Assembly: GCA_026645575.1 (NCBI GenBank)
Contig: JAPKMW010000007.1
Location: 62,001-126,000, forward strand
Direction of reading: 5' to 3'
Length of the DNA: 64,000 nucleotides
Source: Caldilineaceae bacterium
Lineage (GTDB): Bacteria > Chloroflexota > Anaerolineae > Caldilineales > Caldilineaceae
This document shows, piece by piece, positions 16,462 to 25,104 of this stretch. The notes under the pieces are model-generated. The model ran no database searches and was not told the origin of the DNA. It saw nothing but the letters and a program-made list of their open reading frames with translations. The first letter of the stretch is position 1. The number at the start of each line of letters is the position of its first letter. The translations under genes and the position numbers were made by a program.

Positions 16462-17469
16462 ATGGATCAACCAAAACGAAGGGTGACGGAACAGGTGAAA
16501 CGAATAAAAGAGAAGTTTCGTAAAAAGGTGCTTCAGCCGTTGATCCGACCGCTCTATCTGGATCTACAACCGGATTACCGGCGGACGATCTTCCTGGCCG
16601 GCACAGAGCGCAGCGGGACCACCTGGCTTTCAGACGTGATCAATTATAACCATGCCTACCGCTACATCTTCGAGCCGTTCTGGCCGAAGAAGGTAAGTAT
16701 TTGCCAGCAATTCCGGGCGCAACAATATTTGCGCCCGGAAAATCAAGACCCCTATTTCCTGAATGCCGCCGAAACCATTCTATCGGGGCGGATTCGCAAT
16801 GCTTGGACCGACAAGTTTCATCGCAAGGTGTTGGCAACACAGCGGCTGATCAAAGATGTGCGGGTCAACCTGCTGTTGAAGTGGTTGCACACCCATTTCC
16901 CAGCCATGCCCATTGTGTTTGTGATCCGGCATCCTTGCGCCGTGGTCCACTCACAATTGAGGCTACGCCATTCCACCTGGCGCCACGATCTGCAGAAGGA
17001 ATTTCTCAACCAGCACGACCTGGTCGAGGATTTTCTCGCTCCCTTTGCGCCGGCAATGAGCGAGGCCACCAATTACTTTGATCTCCTCATCTTTCGCTGG
17101 TGTGTGCAAAATTATGTGCCGTTACAGCAGTTCCAAAACGGTGAGATTTACATGGCGTTTTATGAGCATTTCTGTATGGACCCGGAGCGTGAGACGCGCA
17201 AGCTCTTTGCCTATCTGGGCAAGCCCTATGACCCGCGTCTCTTAGCCACCGTCGCCAAACCGTCGCCGGTGGCAAAACAGGGGAGTGCGATTGTGGCCGG
17301 CAACAGCCTGATCGACAACTGGCGGAAACATGTCTCGGCGGAGCAGATCGCACGTGCGCAGGAAATTCTGGGTCTCTTTGGGCTAGATCAACTTTACGGC
17401 ACGGATTCAATGCCCAAATGCGCCAGCCCCTTGATCAATCAAGGCAAACCTGATGGACAACCCATGTAA
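16462..17469 (+). CDS. Sulfotransferase family protein (1 of 5)
   Basis: A 335-residue PAPS-dependent sulfotransferase candidate. The 5'-phosphosulfate loop is IFLAGTERSGTTWLSDVINY (about residues 35-54), and the 3'-phosphate site is FVIRHPCAVVHSQLRLR (about 153-169). A basic N-terminus (RVTEQVKRIKEKFRKKV) precedes the domain; no membrane span is visible, so it should act in the cytoplasm on nucleotide- or lipid-linked sugar. ATG 16462 has AAAGGAGC upstream. It is the first of five separate sulfotransferases in the cluster. Confidence 0.85.
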   Translation: MDQPKRRVTEQVKRIKEKFRKKVLQPLIRPLYLDLQPDYRRTIFLAGTERSGTTWLSDVINYNHAYRYIFEPFWPKKVSICQQFRAQQYLRPENQDPYFLNAAETILSGRIRNAWTDKFHRKVLATQRLIKDVRVNLLLKWLHTHFPAMPIVFVIRHPCAVVHSQLRLRHSTWRHDLQKEFLNQHDLVEDFLAPFAPAMSEATNYFDLLIFRWCVQNYVPLQQFQNGEIYMAFYEHFCMDPERETRKLFAYLGKPYDPRLLATVAKPSPVAKQGSAIVAGNSLIDNWRKHVSAEQIARAQEILGLFGLDQLYGTDSMPKCASPLINQGKPDGQPM

Positions 17470-17576
17470 AAAGCGCACCGATGGGACGCCTTTTACACGA
17501 GAGAAGCTGTGCGACTTTTACGGGGTTTATCGATTAGTTGCCAGAAGAGTAGTTGCCAGAAGAGCAGGAGCGTTTC

Positions 17577-18785
17577 ATGCATGTTGTAATGGCCGGCGAT
17601 TACCCGCCTGACCGCAACCGCATTGCGGGTGGTGTGGAAGCCGTGACCTGGAACTTAACCCAAGCCTTGCAAGGCTACCCGGATCTGCGGATCGACCTGA
17701 TTACGCTGGATCGGAGTGGCGTTGCCGAGCCGTGTGTCCGCCACAAGAACCTGACGGTCCACTATCTGCCGGCGGCCAGGGCAACCGGCTATTTATCGGT
17801 CTTGGCCAACATTCGCCGGCTGCGCGCCGAGATGCGCCGGTTGCAACCGGAGGTGGTTCACGCCCAGGTGGCCGGTGAGTATGCCGAAGCAGCAGCGGGA
17901 GCGGGGCGGCCCTGGCTCTTGACCCTGCATGGTGTTCGCTTTCTGGAAGTCGATCTCTGGCAGGGCTTTTTGAACCGCTACTATCGCGGCTGGTTTATCA
18001 AGCGCAGCGAACGCCGCGCACTTCAACAGGCCCGGCACATTATCTCGATCAGCCCCTTTATTCGCACGGTTTTTGATGGGCAACTGCGGGGGGAAATTTA
18101 TGAGATCGAAAACCCGATTGAGGACGCCTTTTACAAGATCGTTTCCCAACCCAACGACGGACAATTGCTCTTTGTCGGCCGCTTGATCCCGCGCAAAGGG
18201 GTTCACACGCTGTTGCGCGCCTTTGCCCATCTACACCGGCGGCTGCCGACCAGCCAATTGCGCCTTGCTGGTAGCAGCGGCTTTAGCAACGAACTGGCGA
18301 GCTACCACGCTGATTTGCAGCGTTTTGTGCAAGCCGCCGGTTTACAAGAGGCCGTCACCTTTCTAGGGCCGCTGGATAAAGCCGCCTTGCGCCACGAATA
18401 TGCCCACTGCTCCGCCGTCGTCCTGGCCTCGGTGGTCGAAACCGCCCCAATGGTGATCATGGAGGCGATGGCCGCCGGCAAAGCGGTGGTCAGCACCGAT
18501 GCCGGTGGGGCGCGCTACTTAGTGGAAGAGGGGCAGAGCGGTTTGATTGTGCCCTCCAACGACGAAGCGGCGTTAGCGGAAGCGCTCTATCAAGTGCTAC
18601 ATGACCCGGCGTGTGCAACCGCAATGGGGGAACGGGCCAGAGTTGTGGCGCGCGCGGCCTTTCATGCCGACGTTGTCGCTGCCCGTACCCGTGAAGTTTA
18701 TTACAAAATGCTCGGCCAGGCGCCGCCGACTGATGCGGTTTGTCATCACCAGGAAGCAATGGGGAATTTATGGGGCCAGCAATGA
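17577..18785 (+). CDS. Glycosyltransferase family 4
   Basis: A 402-residue GT4 enzyme. It starts MHVVMAGDYPPDRNRIAGGV with the glycine-rich acceptor loop GGVEAVTW. The second domain begins LLFVGRLIPRKGVHTLLRAF and contains VETAPMVIMEAMAAGKAVVS, the donor-binding EX7E-type region. ATG 17577 is chosen because AGGAG lies 6 bp upstream; an in-frame TTG at 17553 has none. The leader contains the 14-bp word AGTTGCCAGAAGAG twice in tandem. The gene sits between two sulfotransferases. Confidence 0.87.
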   Translation: MHVVMAGDYPPDRNRIAGGVEAVTWNLTQALQGYPDLRIDLITLDRSGVAEPCVRHKNLTVHYLPAARATGYLSVLANIRRLRAEMRRLQPEVVHAQVAGEYAEAAAGAGRPWLLTLHGVRFLEVDLWQGFLNRYYRGWFIKRSERRALQQARHIISISPFIRTVFDGQLRGEIYEIENPIEDAFYKIVSQPNDGQLLFVGRLIPRKGVHTLLRAFAHLHRRLPTSQLRLAGSSGFSNELASYHADLQRFVQAAGLQEAVTFLGPLDKAALRHEYAHCSAVVLASVVETAPMVIMEAMAAGKAVVSTDAGGARYLVEEGQSGLIVPSNDEAALAEALYQVLHDPACATAMGERARVVARAAFHADVVAARTREVYYKMLGQAPPTDAVCHHQEAMGNLWGQQ

Positions 18786-18813
18786 ATTTGTTAGCGTAGG
18801 AGGACGTACAACT

Positions 18814-19776
18814 GTGCAAGTGGAAAAACCTATTTTTATTGTTGGCGTTGGGCGCAGCGGCTCGACAATTTTTCATCGAATGTTTGCCGAACATCCGCAG
18901 GTCGCCTGGTTGCCTTATATCGCGGATCAATTCCCAACGCGCCTGGCGTTGCTGCGGGCTGTGCTGACAATGGTCGATCAACCGCTGATCGGCGAGTTGG
19001 TCAATCGCAAAGTGGCGCCGGGTGAGGGGTATCGCTTTTGGGAAACCTACTGCAAGGGCTTTAGCGAACCTTTTCGCGATCTGACAGCCCACGATGTGAC
19101 CAATCGGCACAAAACGGTCATTCCGCACCTTCTGGCGCAACTCCTCACCGCACAACGGCGTCGGCTGCTCATGAAGATCACGGGTTGGCCGCGCATTGGC
19201 TTTCTCCAGGGCATCTTTCCTGATGCCAAATTTATTCACATCAAGCGGGATGGCCGGGCGGTTATTAACTCCTTGCTCAATGTCCGTTTCTGGTCGGGCT
19301 GGCGGGGGCCGCAGGGCTGGCGCTGTGGTGCGTTAACACCGGCCCAACTGGCGGTGTGGGAACAATTTGATCGCTCCTTTGTGGCCCTGGCCGGCCTTGA
19401 GTTGCAAATTCTGTTGGAAGCAACCGAGAAAGCTCGACAGCAAATCGCCCCAGATAACTTTCTAGAACTTACTTATGAAACGCTCTGTGCCGACCCCATC
19501 GGCGCCTTCCAAACGGTGACGGCTTTCGCCGAACTGCCCTGGTCGTCCCGCTTTGAGGAACGGCTCAAGCGCTATCGCCTAAGCAACACCAACTATAAGT
19601 GGCAGCAGGAGTTGACGAACGAACAACAGAAAATTTTGGATTATTTTGTCGATGAACCCAGGGTGCCCCCCATAAGTAAGCCTCCAATGAGTAAGCTCCC
19701 GATGGGCAAGACCGGGATGGGTAAGAGCGCAATGGGTAAGATTACGGTGGATAAGCTCCCGGTGGGTAAGGAGTAA
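18814..19776 (+). CDS. Sulfotransferase family protein with repetitive C-terminal tail (2 of 5)
   Basis: A 320-residue sulfotransferase: PIFIVGVGRSGSTIFHRMF (about residues 5-23) is the phosphosulfate loop and FIHIKRDGRAVINSLLNVR the 3'-phosphate site. The domain ends near residue 280. The last 35 or so residues are a low-complexity tail of five-residue units such as PMGKT, GMGKS and AMGKI, encoded by 15-bp tandem repeats (about 19670-19770). The open frame extends upstream to 18601 inside the previous gene, but GTG 18814 follows TAGGAGGA and begins at conserved sequence. The tail is basic and may bind polyanion or membrane, which is speculative. Confidence 0.83.
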   Translation: MQVEKPIFIVGVGRSGSTIFHRMFAEHPQVAWLPYIADQFPTRLALLRAVLTMVDQPLIGELVNRKVAPGEGYRFWETYCKGFSEPFRDLTAHDVTNRHKTVIPHLLAQLLTAQRRRLLMKITGWPRIGFLQGIFPDAKFIHIKRDGRAVINSLLNVRFWSGWRGPQGWRCGALTPAQLAVWEQFDRSFVALAGLELQILLEATEKARQQIAPDNFLELTYETLCADPIGAFQTVTAFAELPWSSRFEERLKRYRLSNTNYKWQQELTNEQQKILDYFVDEPRVPPISKPPMSKLPMGKTGMGKSAMGKITVDKLPVGKE

Positions 19777-19782
19777 CGAGCT

Positions 19783-21690
19783 ATGCCAGGAATTGCAGGA
19801 ATGGTTGCCGACCGTCACGGGATTGCTTCGCCCCAAGCGTTGCTGGCTGATTGGCAGGCGGTTTATGCCGTTCAACAAGTCAACTTCATCTATCGCTCGT
19901 TTCAGAGCGCTACATGTGTGATCACCCATGCGCTGACCGATTTTCGTCCGGCGAGTTTGGCCCAACCGGCCACAGACCCGCTAGGGGACACCGTGCTTTT
20001 TCTGGATGGGGAGATTTTCAATCAGGATGACTTGCGGCAGCAGGTAGCGCTCCCCGACGATAGCAGCGTCTGTGATCTGCTACTGGCACTCTATCAGCGG
20101 GTGGGGCCTGATTTTGGGGCGCAGTTGAATGGCGAGTTTGCCATCGTCATTTATGAAAAGGCGGCTGGGCGGCTGACGATCATCAGCGATCATCTGGCGA
20201 GCAAACCGATCTACTTTATGCAGCAGAGGGACGCCTTGCTCTTTGGCTCGGAAAAGAAGGCCATCCTGGCGGTTAGTGCGGCGCCGGCGTCGGTCGATCC
20301 GGTGGGCTTGTTGGAGGTCTTTACCTATGAGCACAATCTGGGTAGCCGCACCTTTGTGGCCGGGTTACAAGCGCTCACCCCCTACACCCGGCTCACCTTT
20401 TGCCAAGGGCATCTGCAGTCGCAGCGCTATGCCCCGCTCACGTTCGCGGCGCCGCTACCCTCCCGCCGCACCGATCTGCTGGCCGCAATGTGGGCGGAAG
20501 AGCTGCGACGCGCCACCCGGCAACGGCTGCAAGGCAAGCAACGGGTTCTCATCAGTCTGAGTGGTGGGCTGGATAGTCGCGCCGTGGCGGCGGCCATCCC
20601 ACGCGACTTTCGTCCCATTGCGGCCAGGACGCGCGGAACGGAGAGTTCGTTGGAAGTGGCTTACGCAACGGCGATTGCCAACCGCCTGGGCTTCCAGCAC
20701 ATCCGGGAAGATCCTGCCACCGTGCCCCTTTCGCAAATTTTGCCCAAAATTGTTTGGCGCACGGAAGGCGCCATGTCATTTATCCACTGTATGAGCATGG
20801 CGAACCATGCGACCTGTAAAGTCCACGGCGATTTTATGGCGGGCGGTTGGTTGGGGGGACCGGCAGCAGGCGGTGGCATTTCCCCCTTGATGCTCATTCC
20901 CCAGCGGCGTGCGCACTTTGTTGATCTGCTCTACCGGCGTTACCCCCGCCACACCCCCGTTGAACTAGCGGAGATCTTTAATCCGGCGTTTTTGCAGCGT
21001 CATCTGCCGGCGTTGCGGGCGAGCTTCTACGATTCCTTTGCGCCCTATACTGCCGAGACCAACATCCAACGCTATGAATTGTGGGATCTCTTTGAACGCC
21101 AACCCCACTTGACGCTGAGTACTGCGTTGGTCGATAGTTACCTTTTCGGCCACATTCGCCCACTGGCGGATCGCCAACAGCTAAACGCTGTCATGAAGTT
21201 GCCTTTATCAATGCGCTTTGGCCGCGCCCTCTATCAAGTGATGATCCACCACCTGGGGCCAGAACTGCACACCATTCCCAATGCCAACACCGATCTCAAT
21301 CTCCAAGAAAGCGTATTGGGGAATTGGGGAACGAAAACGCTTTCGCTCTGGAATAAAGGCCGGCGCAAGGTGCTGAAAAAGCTCCGCCCCGCGCAACCGG
21401 ACGCAGGGGAAACGAACCTGCCGGATAATTTGGCGATCAACACGCGCCGCGATCCACGGCTGCGTCAGTGCATTGAACACTTTGTCCATTCGCCCGACTG
21501 TGATGACGCCATCTTTAATCGACAGGGCATTCTGACGGCCTTGGCAAAGCATTACCAAGGGCAAGTTGATGATGCCGAACGGCTCTGCATGGTGGCAACC
21601 TTTGCGGTTGGTTTACCCTATTTTGTCTACAAACGACCGGCCACTTGCCCTGGAGAGGCCGAACCGCTGACCGCGTTAGTGGCGGCTTGA
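19783..21690 (+). CDS. Asparagine synthase-like protein lacking the glutaminase cysteine
   Basis: A 635-residue protein with class II glutamine-amidotransferase and AsnB synthetase domains in the usual order. The N-terminus reads MPGIAGMVADRHG where active AsnB enzymes read MCGI; residue 2, the nucleophile after Met removal, is Pro. The synthetase domain keeps the ATP-pyrophosphatase loop ISLSGGLDSRAVAAA (about residues 256-270). It may therefore use ammonia or another amine, or adenylate a carboxylate such as a uronic acid in the glycan. AsnB-like genes are common in capsule loci, where amidation of uronates has been proposed. ATG has GGTAAGGAG upstream. Confidence 0.85.
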   Translation: MPGIAGMVADRHGIASPQALLADWQAVYAVQQVNFIYRSFQSATCVITHALTDFRPASLAQPATDPLGDTVLFLDGEIFNQDDLRQQVALPDDSSVCDLLLALYQRVGPDFGAQLNGEFAIVIYEKAAGRLTIISDHLASKPIYFMQQRDALLFGSEKKAILAVSAAPASVDPVGLLEVFTYEHNLGSRTFVAGLQALTPYTRLTFCQGHLQSQRYAPLTFAAPLPSRRTDLLAAMWAEELRRATRQRLQGKQRVLISLSGGLDSRAVAAAIPRDFRPIAARTRGTESSLEVAYATAIANRLGFQHIREDPATVPLSQILPKIVWRTEGAMSFIHCMSMANHATCKVHGDFMAGGWLGGPAAGGGISPLMLIPQRRAHFVDLLYRRYPRHTPVELAEIFNPAFLQRHLPALRASFYDSFAPYTAETNIQRYELWDLFERQPHLTLSTALVDSYLFGHIRPLADRQQLNAVMKLPLSMRFGRALYQVMIHHLGPELHTIPNANTDLNLQESVLGNWGTKTLSLWNKGRRKVLKKLRPAQPDAGETNLPDNLAINTRRDPRLRQCIEHFVHSPDCDDAIFNRQGILTALAKHYQGQVDDAERLCMVATFAVGLPYFVYKRPATCPGEAEPLTALVAA

Positions 21691-21727
21691 GCGGCTTGTT
21701 GCTTCGAGCAGTGAAGGAGGAGGCCCA

Positions 21728-23002
21728 TTGGCGATGAAGCTTGGCTATCTAGCGCAAGTCTTTCCACACCTAACCATGACCTTTGTCTACCGGGAGGTGA
21801 TAACCTTGCGCGCCCGCGGGTTGCCGATCCAAACCTTTTCCACCTGGCGCCCACAGGCAGCGGCGTTGTCGGCAGAGGCCAGACCGCTGGTGGCGGAAAC
21901 CTTTTATCTTTTCCCGGTTAACGGGCGGCGCTTCTTGCAGAGCCACTGGCGTTTCCTGTGGCAGCGTCCCTTGCGCTATCTAGGCACGCTGGCTTTCTGT
22001 CTTAGCCGCCCGCACGCTTCCTGGCGGAATCGGTGGCGCACCTTGCTGCACTTTGGGCAGGCGGTCTATTTGGCCGCAGCGGTCGAGCAGCGGGGGCTTG
22101 ATCATCTGCATGTCCACTTTGCCCTGAACGCTGCCACGCTGGCCCTGATCGTGGCGCGGCTGACGGGGATCACCTTTAGCTTTACCGCCCATGCCAATGA
22201 TATCTTTGCCAACCCGATCTTATTGCCGGAGAAGATCAAAGAAGCCCGGTTCATCGTTGCGATCTCGGCCTATAATGCCCGCTTTTTAGAACAGATCGTT
22301 CCCGGGCCGGCAACCGCGGCCAAGATCAAGGTTGTCCGCTGCGGCATTGATGTGGATGATTTTACCCCGGCCCAGCGGCCGACGCAGCCACCCCCGCCCC
22401 AAAGCAAAGCCACCATCCTGGCCGTTGGCCGCCTGGTAGAAAAGAAGGGCTACCCCTATCTGGTGGAGGCGTGTCGGCTGCTGCGCGACCAGGGCTATGA
22501 CTTTACTTGTCGGATCGTGGGCGATGGTCCCCAACAGCAGCGCCTGCAACAGATGATCGATCAGTATGACCTGGGGCAGCATGTCTATCTCGAAGGGGTC
22601 ATTTTTCAGGAGGCGTTGAAGGAGTACTTAGCCTCCGCAGATATTATGACGTTGCCATGTGTTGTCGCCCAGGATCAAGATATGGATGGCATTCCCAACT
22701 CGTTGATGGAAGGTATGGCAATGGAAGTGCCGGCGGTCTCCACCACGCTGTCAGGGATTCCTGAGTTGATCGAGGATGGGCAGACCGGCTTGCTCGTTCC
22801 GCCCAATGACGCCGCGGCACTGGCCGCGGCCCTGGCGCGACTGCTGGATGATGGCGCCTTGCGCACCCAGTTGGGCAAAGCCGGGCGCGCCAAAGTGGTC
22901 GCGGACTATGCCATCACCAAGAATGCCGAGCAACTTGTCGATCTGTTTCAGCACTATCTGGGGCGCGGGCTGGTCGCAGAGGAGCGTGTGATTCATGGCT
23001 GA
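21728..23002 (+). CDS. Glycosyltransferase family 4 (WcaL/AmsK-like)
   Basis: A 424-residue GT4 protein similar in layout to colanic-acid WcaL: KLGYLAQVFPHLTMTFVYRE at the start, HLHVHFALNAATLALIVARL in the first domain, AVGRLVEKKGYPYLVEACRL opening the second, and QDMDGIPNSLMEGMAMEVPA as the donor-binding region. TTG 21728 with AAGGAGG 7 bp upstream and ATG 21734 are both plausible. It overlaps the next gene by 8 bp. Confidence 0.87.
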   Translation: MAMKLGYLAQVFPHLTMTFVYREVITLRARGLPIQTFSTWRPQAAALSAEARPLVAETFYLFPVNGRRFLQSHWRFLWQRPLRYLGTLAFCLSRPHASWRNRWRTLLHFGQAVYLAAAVEQRGLDHLHVHFALNAATLALIVARLTGITFSFTAHANDIFANPILLPEKIKEARFIVAISAYNARFLEQIVPGPATAAKIKVVRCGIDVDDFTPAQRPTQPPPPQSKATILAVGRLVEKKGYPYLVEACRLLRDQGYDFTCRIVGDGPQQQRLQQMIDQYDLGQHVYLEGVIFQEALKEYLASADIMTLPCVVAQDQDMDGIPNSLMEGMAMEVPAVSTTLSGIPELIEDGQTGLLVPPNDAAALAAALARLLDDGALRTQLGKAGRAKVVADYAITKNAEQLVDLFQHYLGRGLVAEERVIHG

Positions 23003-24011
23003 CAAGATGCTCTTTATTGCTTGGAGCGCCTATAGCCGGCGCAGCCAACTGCTTGCCCAGCAACTTGCCATGCCGCTCTTTCTGGTACATACCCTGAAGC
23101 GGCGCTATTTCCTGGCCCCTGTGCGCTACTTGTTGCAGGCGGCGCAAACGGCGGCAATCCTATGGCGCGAGCGCCCCAGGTTGACCTTTGTGCAGAATCC
23201 GCCGATCTTTGCCGCGTTGGTCGTCTACCTCTACGCCTGGCTGACCGGCGGCAACTATATCATTGACGCCCATAGCGGTGCGCTCCTGGCGCCCTGGTGG
23301 CAGTGGACGTTGCCCCTGCACGCCTTCCTCTCCCGCCGCGCCATGACGACCTTGGTGACGAATGACCATCTGGCGGGGTTGGTCCGGCGCTGGGGGGCCG
23401 ACGCCTATGTCCTGGCCGATATTCCAGCGGACTTTGGGGCGGGCAAAGCGTTTACAGTAGCCGGTGAATTCAATGTAGCAGTGATCAATACCTTTTCCCC
23501 AGACGAGCCAGTTGGTGAGATCTTAGCGGCGGCGGCGGCATTGCCGGATGTCCACTTTTACATCACCGGCGACCTGATTCGGGCAAAGCAGAGCCATCTG
23601 ACCCAGCATCCGCCCAATGTCCACTTTACCGGCTTTCTGCCGGATGCGGAATATATCGGCCTGTTGCGCACGGTGCAGGCCATTGTGGTGTTGACCACCG
23701 ATAACCATACCATGCAGCGCGGCGCGTGTGAAGCGCTCTGGCTGGGCCAACCAATCTTGACCTCGGACTGGCCGATCTTGCGGGCCTACTTTCACAAAGG
23801 GGCGGTGCATGTCGCCAACAGCAGTGCGGATATTCAAGCGGGCATCTTGCGCCTGCGCAGCCAACTGTTGCCCTTGAAAGTGGCGATGGGGCAGTTGCAA
23901 CAGGAGCGGCGGCTGGCCTGGGAAGCTGACTATGGTGCGCTCAAGCGATTGACGGAAGTCGGCCAGCCGGGGCAACAACCGGTGGCCGGGGTCAAGCAAG
24001 GGGTGCGCTAG
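22995..24011 (+). CDS. Glycosyltransferase, GT-B fold, family unassigned
   Basis: A 338-residue protein starting MADKMLFIAWSAYSRRSQLL. The segments FVQNPPIFAALVVYLYAWLT and NYIIDAHSGALLAPWW (about residues 57-98) resemble the first Rossmann domain of GT-B enzymes with membrane-monotopic helices. The second domain has VHFTGFLPDAEYIGLL and RGACEALWLGQPILTSDWP, a donor-site pattern. It overlaps the previous gene by 8 bp, so it belongs to the same transcript. The precise family was not recognised. Confidence 0.72.
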   Translation: MADKMLFIAWSAYSRRSQLLAQQLAMPLFLVHTLKRRYFLAPVRYLLQAAQTAAILWRERPRLTFVQNPPIFAALVVYLYAWLTGGNYIIDAHSGALLAPWWQWTLPLHAFLSRRAMTTLVTNDHLAGLVRRWGADAYVLADIPADFGAGKAFTVAGEFNVAVINTFSPDEPVGEILAAAAALPDVHFYITGDLIRAKQSHLTQHPPNVHFTGFLPDAEYIGLLRTVQAIVVLTTDNHTMQRGACEALWLGQPILTSDWPILRAYFHKGAVHVANSSADIQAGILRLRSQLLPLKVAMGQLQQERRLAWEADYGALKRLTEVGQPGQQPVAGVKQGVR

Positions 24012-24028
24012 GGGAGTGAAATGCAGGT

Positions 24029-24574
24029 ATGACAATGCGACGCGAAATAGACCAAAGCGCCAACCACCAACCGGCGAGCAAAGCGACCCAACCACCGTTG
24101 AAGCTGTTGGTTGTGCTGGGCGAAGGCGGCCATACCACCGAGCTGTTGCGCTTACTCGATCTGTTGGGTGAAGACTATGCGGTTCACTATATTGTCACCA
24201 GGCAAGACACCCTATCGGTGAGCCGAATCACCCGTCCCGGCGCCATTCATTACCTGGATCGACCACGCAGCAAGGAGATGAGTATCGGGCGAGGGGCGCT
24301 GGGGGCGCTGTGGGTTGGCAGCCAGGCATTTCGGCTCCTCGTGCGCCTGCGCCCGACCGCCATCTTGAGTACTGGGCCGGCAATTGCCGTGCCGGTGTCG
24401 CTGCTCGGTAAGCTGGTGGGGGCGCGTATCATTTTTATTGAAACCGGTTCGCGGGTGAAGAGCTTATCGCTGACCGGGCGCATGATGTATAAGATTGCCG
24501 ATCTTTTCTTTGTGCAGTGGCCGCAATTGCAGGAAAAGCTACCGCGTGCGATCTACGCCGGTCGTTTATTGTAA
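24029..24574 (+). CDS. PssD/Alg14-type glycosyltransferase subunit
   Basis: A 181-residue protein with LLVVLGEGGHTTELLRLLDL (about residues 29-48), the membrane-anchored acceptor-half of bipartite GT-B enzymes such as Alg14, PssD and Cps14F. The segment IIFIETGSRVKSLSLTGRMM is also characteristic. It needs the separate catalytic half encoded next. The pair usually adds the second sugar of the repeat unit on the lipid carrier. A small hairpin (about 24581-24609) lies between the two halves. Confidence 0.83.
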   Translation: MTMRREIDQSANHQPASKATQPPLKLLVVLGEGGHTTELLRLLDLLGEDYAVHYIVTRQDTLSVSRITRPGAIHYLDRPRSKEMSIGRGALGALWVGSQAFRLLVRLRPTAILSTGPAIAVPVSLLGKLVGARIIFIETGSRVKSLSLTGRMMYKIADLFFVQWPQLQEKLPRAIYAGRLL

Positions 24575-24633
24575 CGATAGAGGTTCGGCTTTTCACAAAA
24601 GCCAAACTTCGCCAGACTTTGGGAGGACGATTG

Positions 24634-25098
24634 TTGAAAGCGCCGTATTTGTTTGTCACCGTCGGCAGCACCGATTTTGACCCACTCATCCGCACCGTCG
24701 ATGCGCTGGCGACCACGTTGGGGCCGTGGCGGGGCCAGATGCAGATCGGGCATGGTCGCTACCTGCCGGCGAATCTACCCTATTTTCGCTTTGCACCGTC
24801 CTTGCAGTCCTATTATGCCGCGGCGTCGCTGGTCATTGCACATGGGGGGCTGGCAAGTACGATGGAAGTGTTAAAGTTGGGGATTCCGTTGATCAGTGTG
24901 GACAATGCCGACCGCTATGATCAGCATCAGTGCGACTTGCTGGAAGCGCTCGCCGCCGAGGGCTACCTGTATTGGTGCCGTGCGTTGGATCAACTGGCGC
25001 AGGCCATTGCCACTGTCCAGGCCCAGCCCTTGCGCCGCTACACAACGCCGGCCTGTCACATTCATCTGGTGATTGAACAATATCTACGGAGGGAGTAA
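24634..25098 (+). CDS. PssE/Alg13-type glycosyltransferase subunit
   Basis: A 154-residue catalytic half of the bipartite transferase: YLFVTVGSTDFDPLIRTVDA at the N-terminus and VIAHGGLASTMEVLKLGIPL (about residues 68-87), the nucleotide-sugar-binding motif of GT28-type domains, followed by VDNADRYDQHQCDLLEAL. The frame opens earlier, inside the PssD gene, but TTG 24634 has GGGAGGA 6 bp upstream and gives the usual family length. Together with the preceding gene it forms one enzyme, as in Alg13/Alg14. Confidence 0.83.
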   Translation: MKAPYLFVTVGSTDFDPLIRTVDALATTLGPWRGQMQIGHGRYLPANLPYFRFAPSLQSYYAAASLVIAHGGLASTMEVLKLGIPLISVDNADRYDQHQCDLLEALAAEGYLYWCRALDQLAQAIATVQAQPLRRYTTPACHIHLVIEQYLRRE

Positions 25099-25104
25099 CG
25101 TCGA

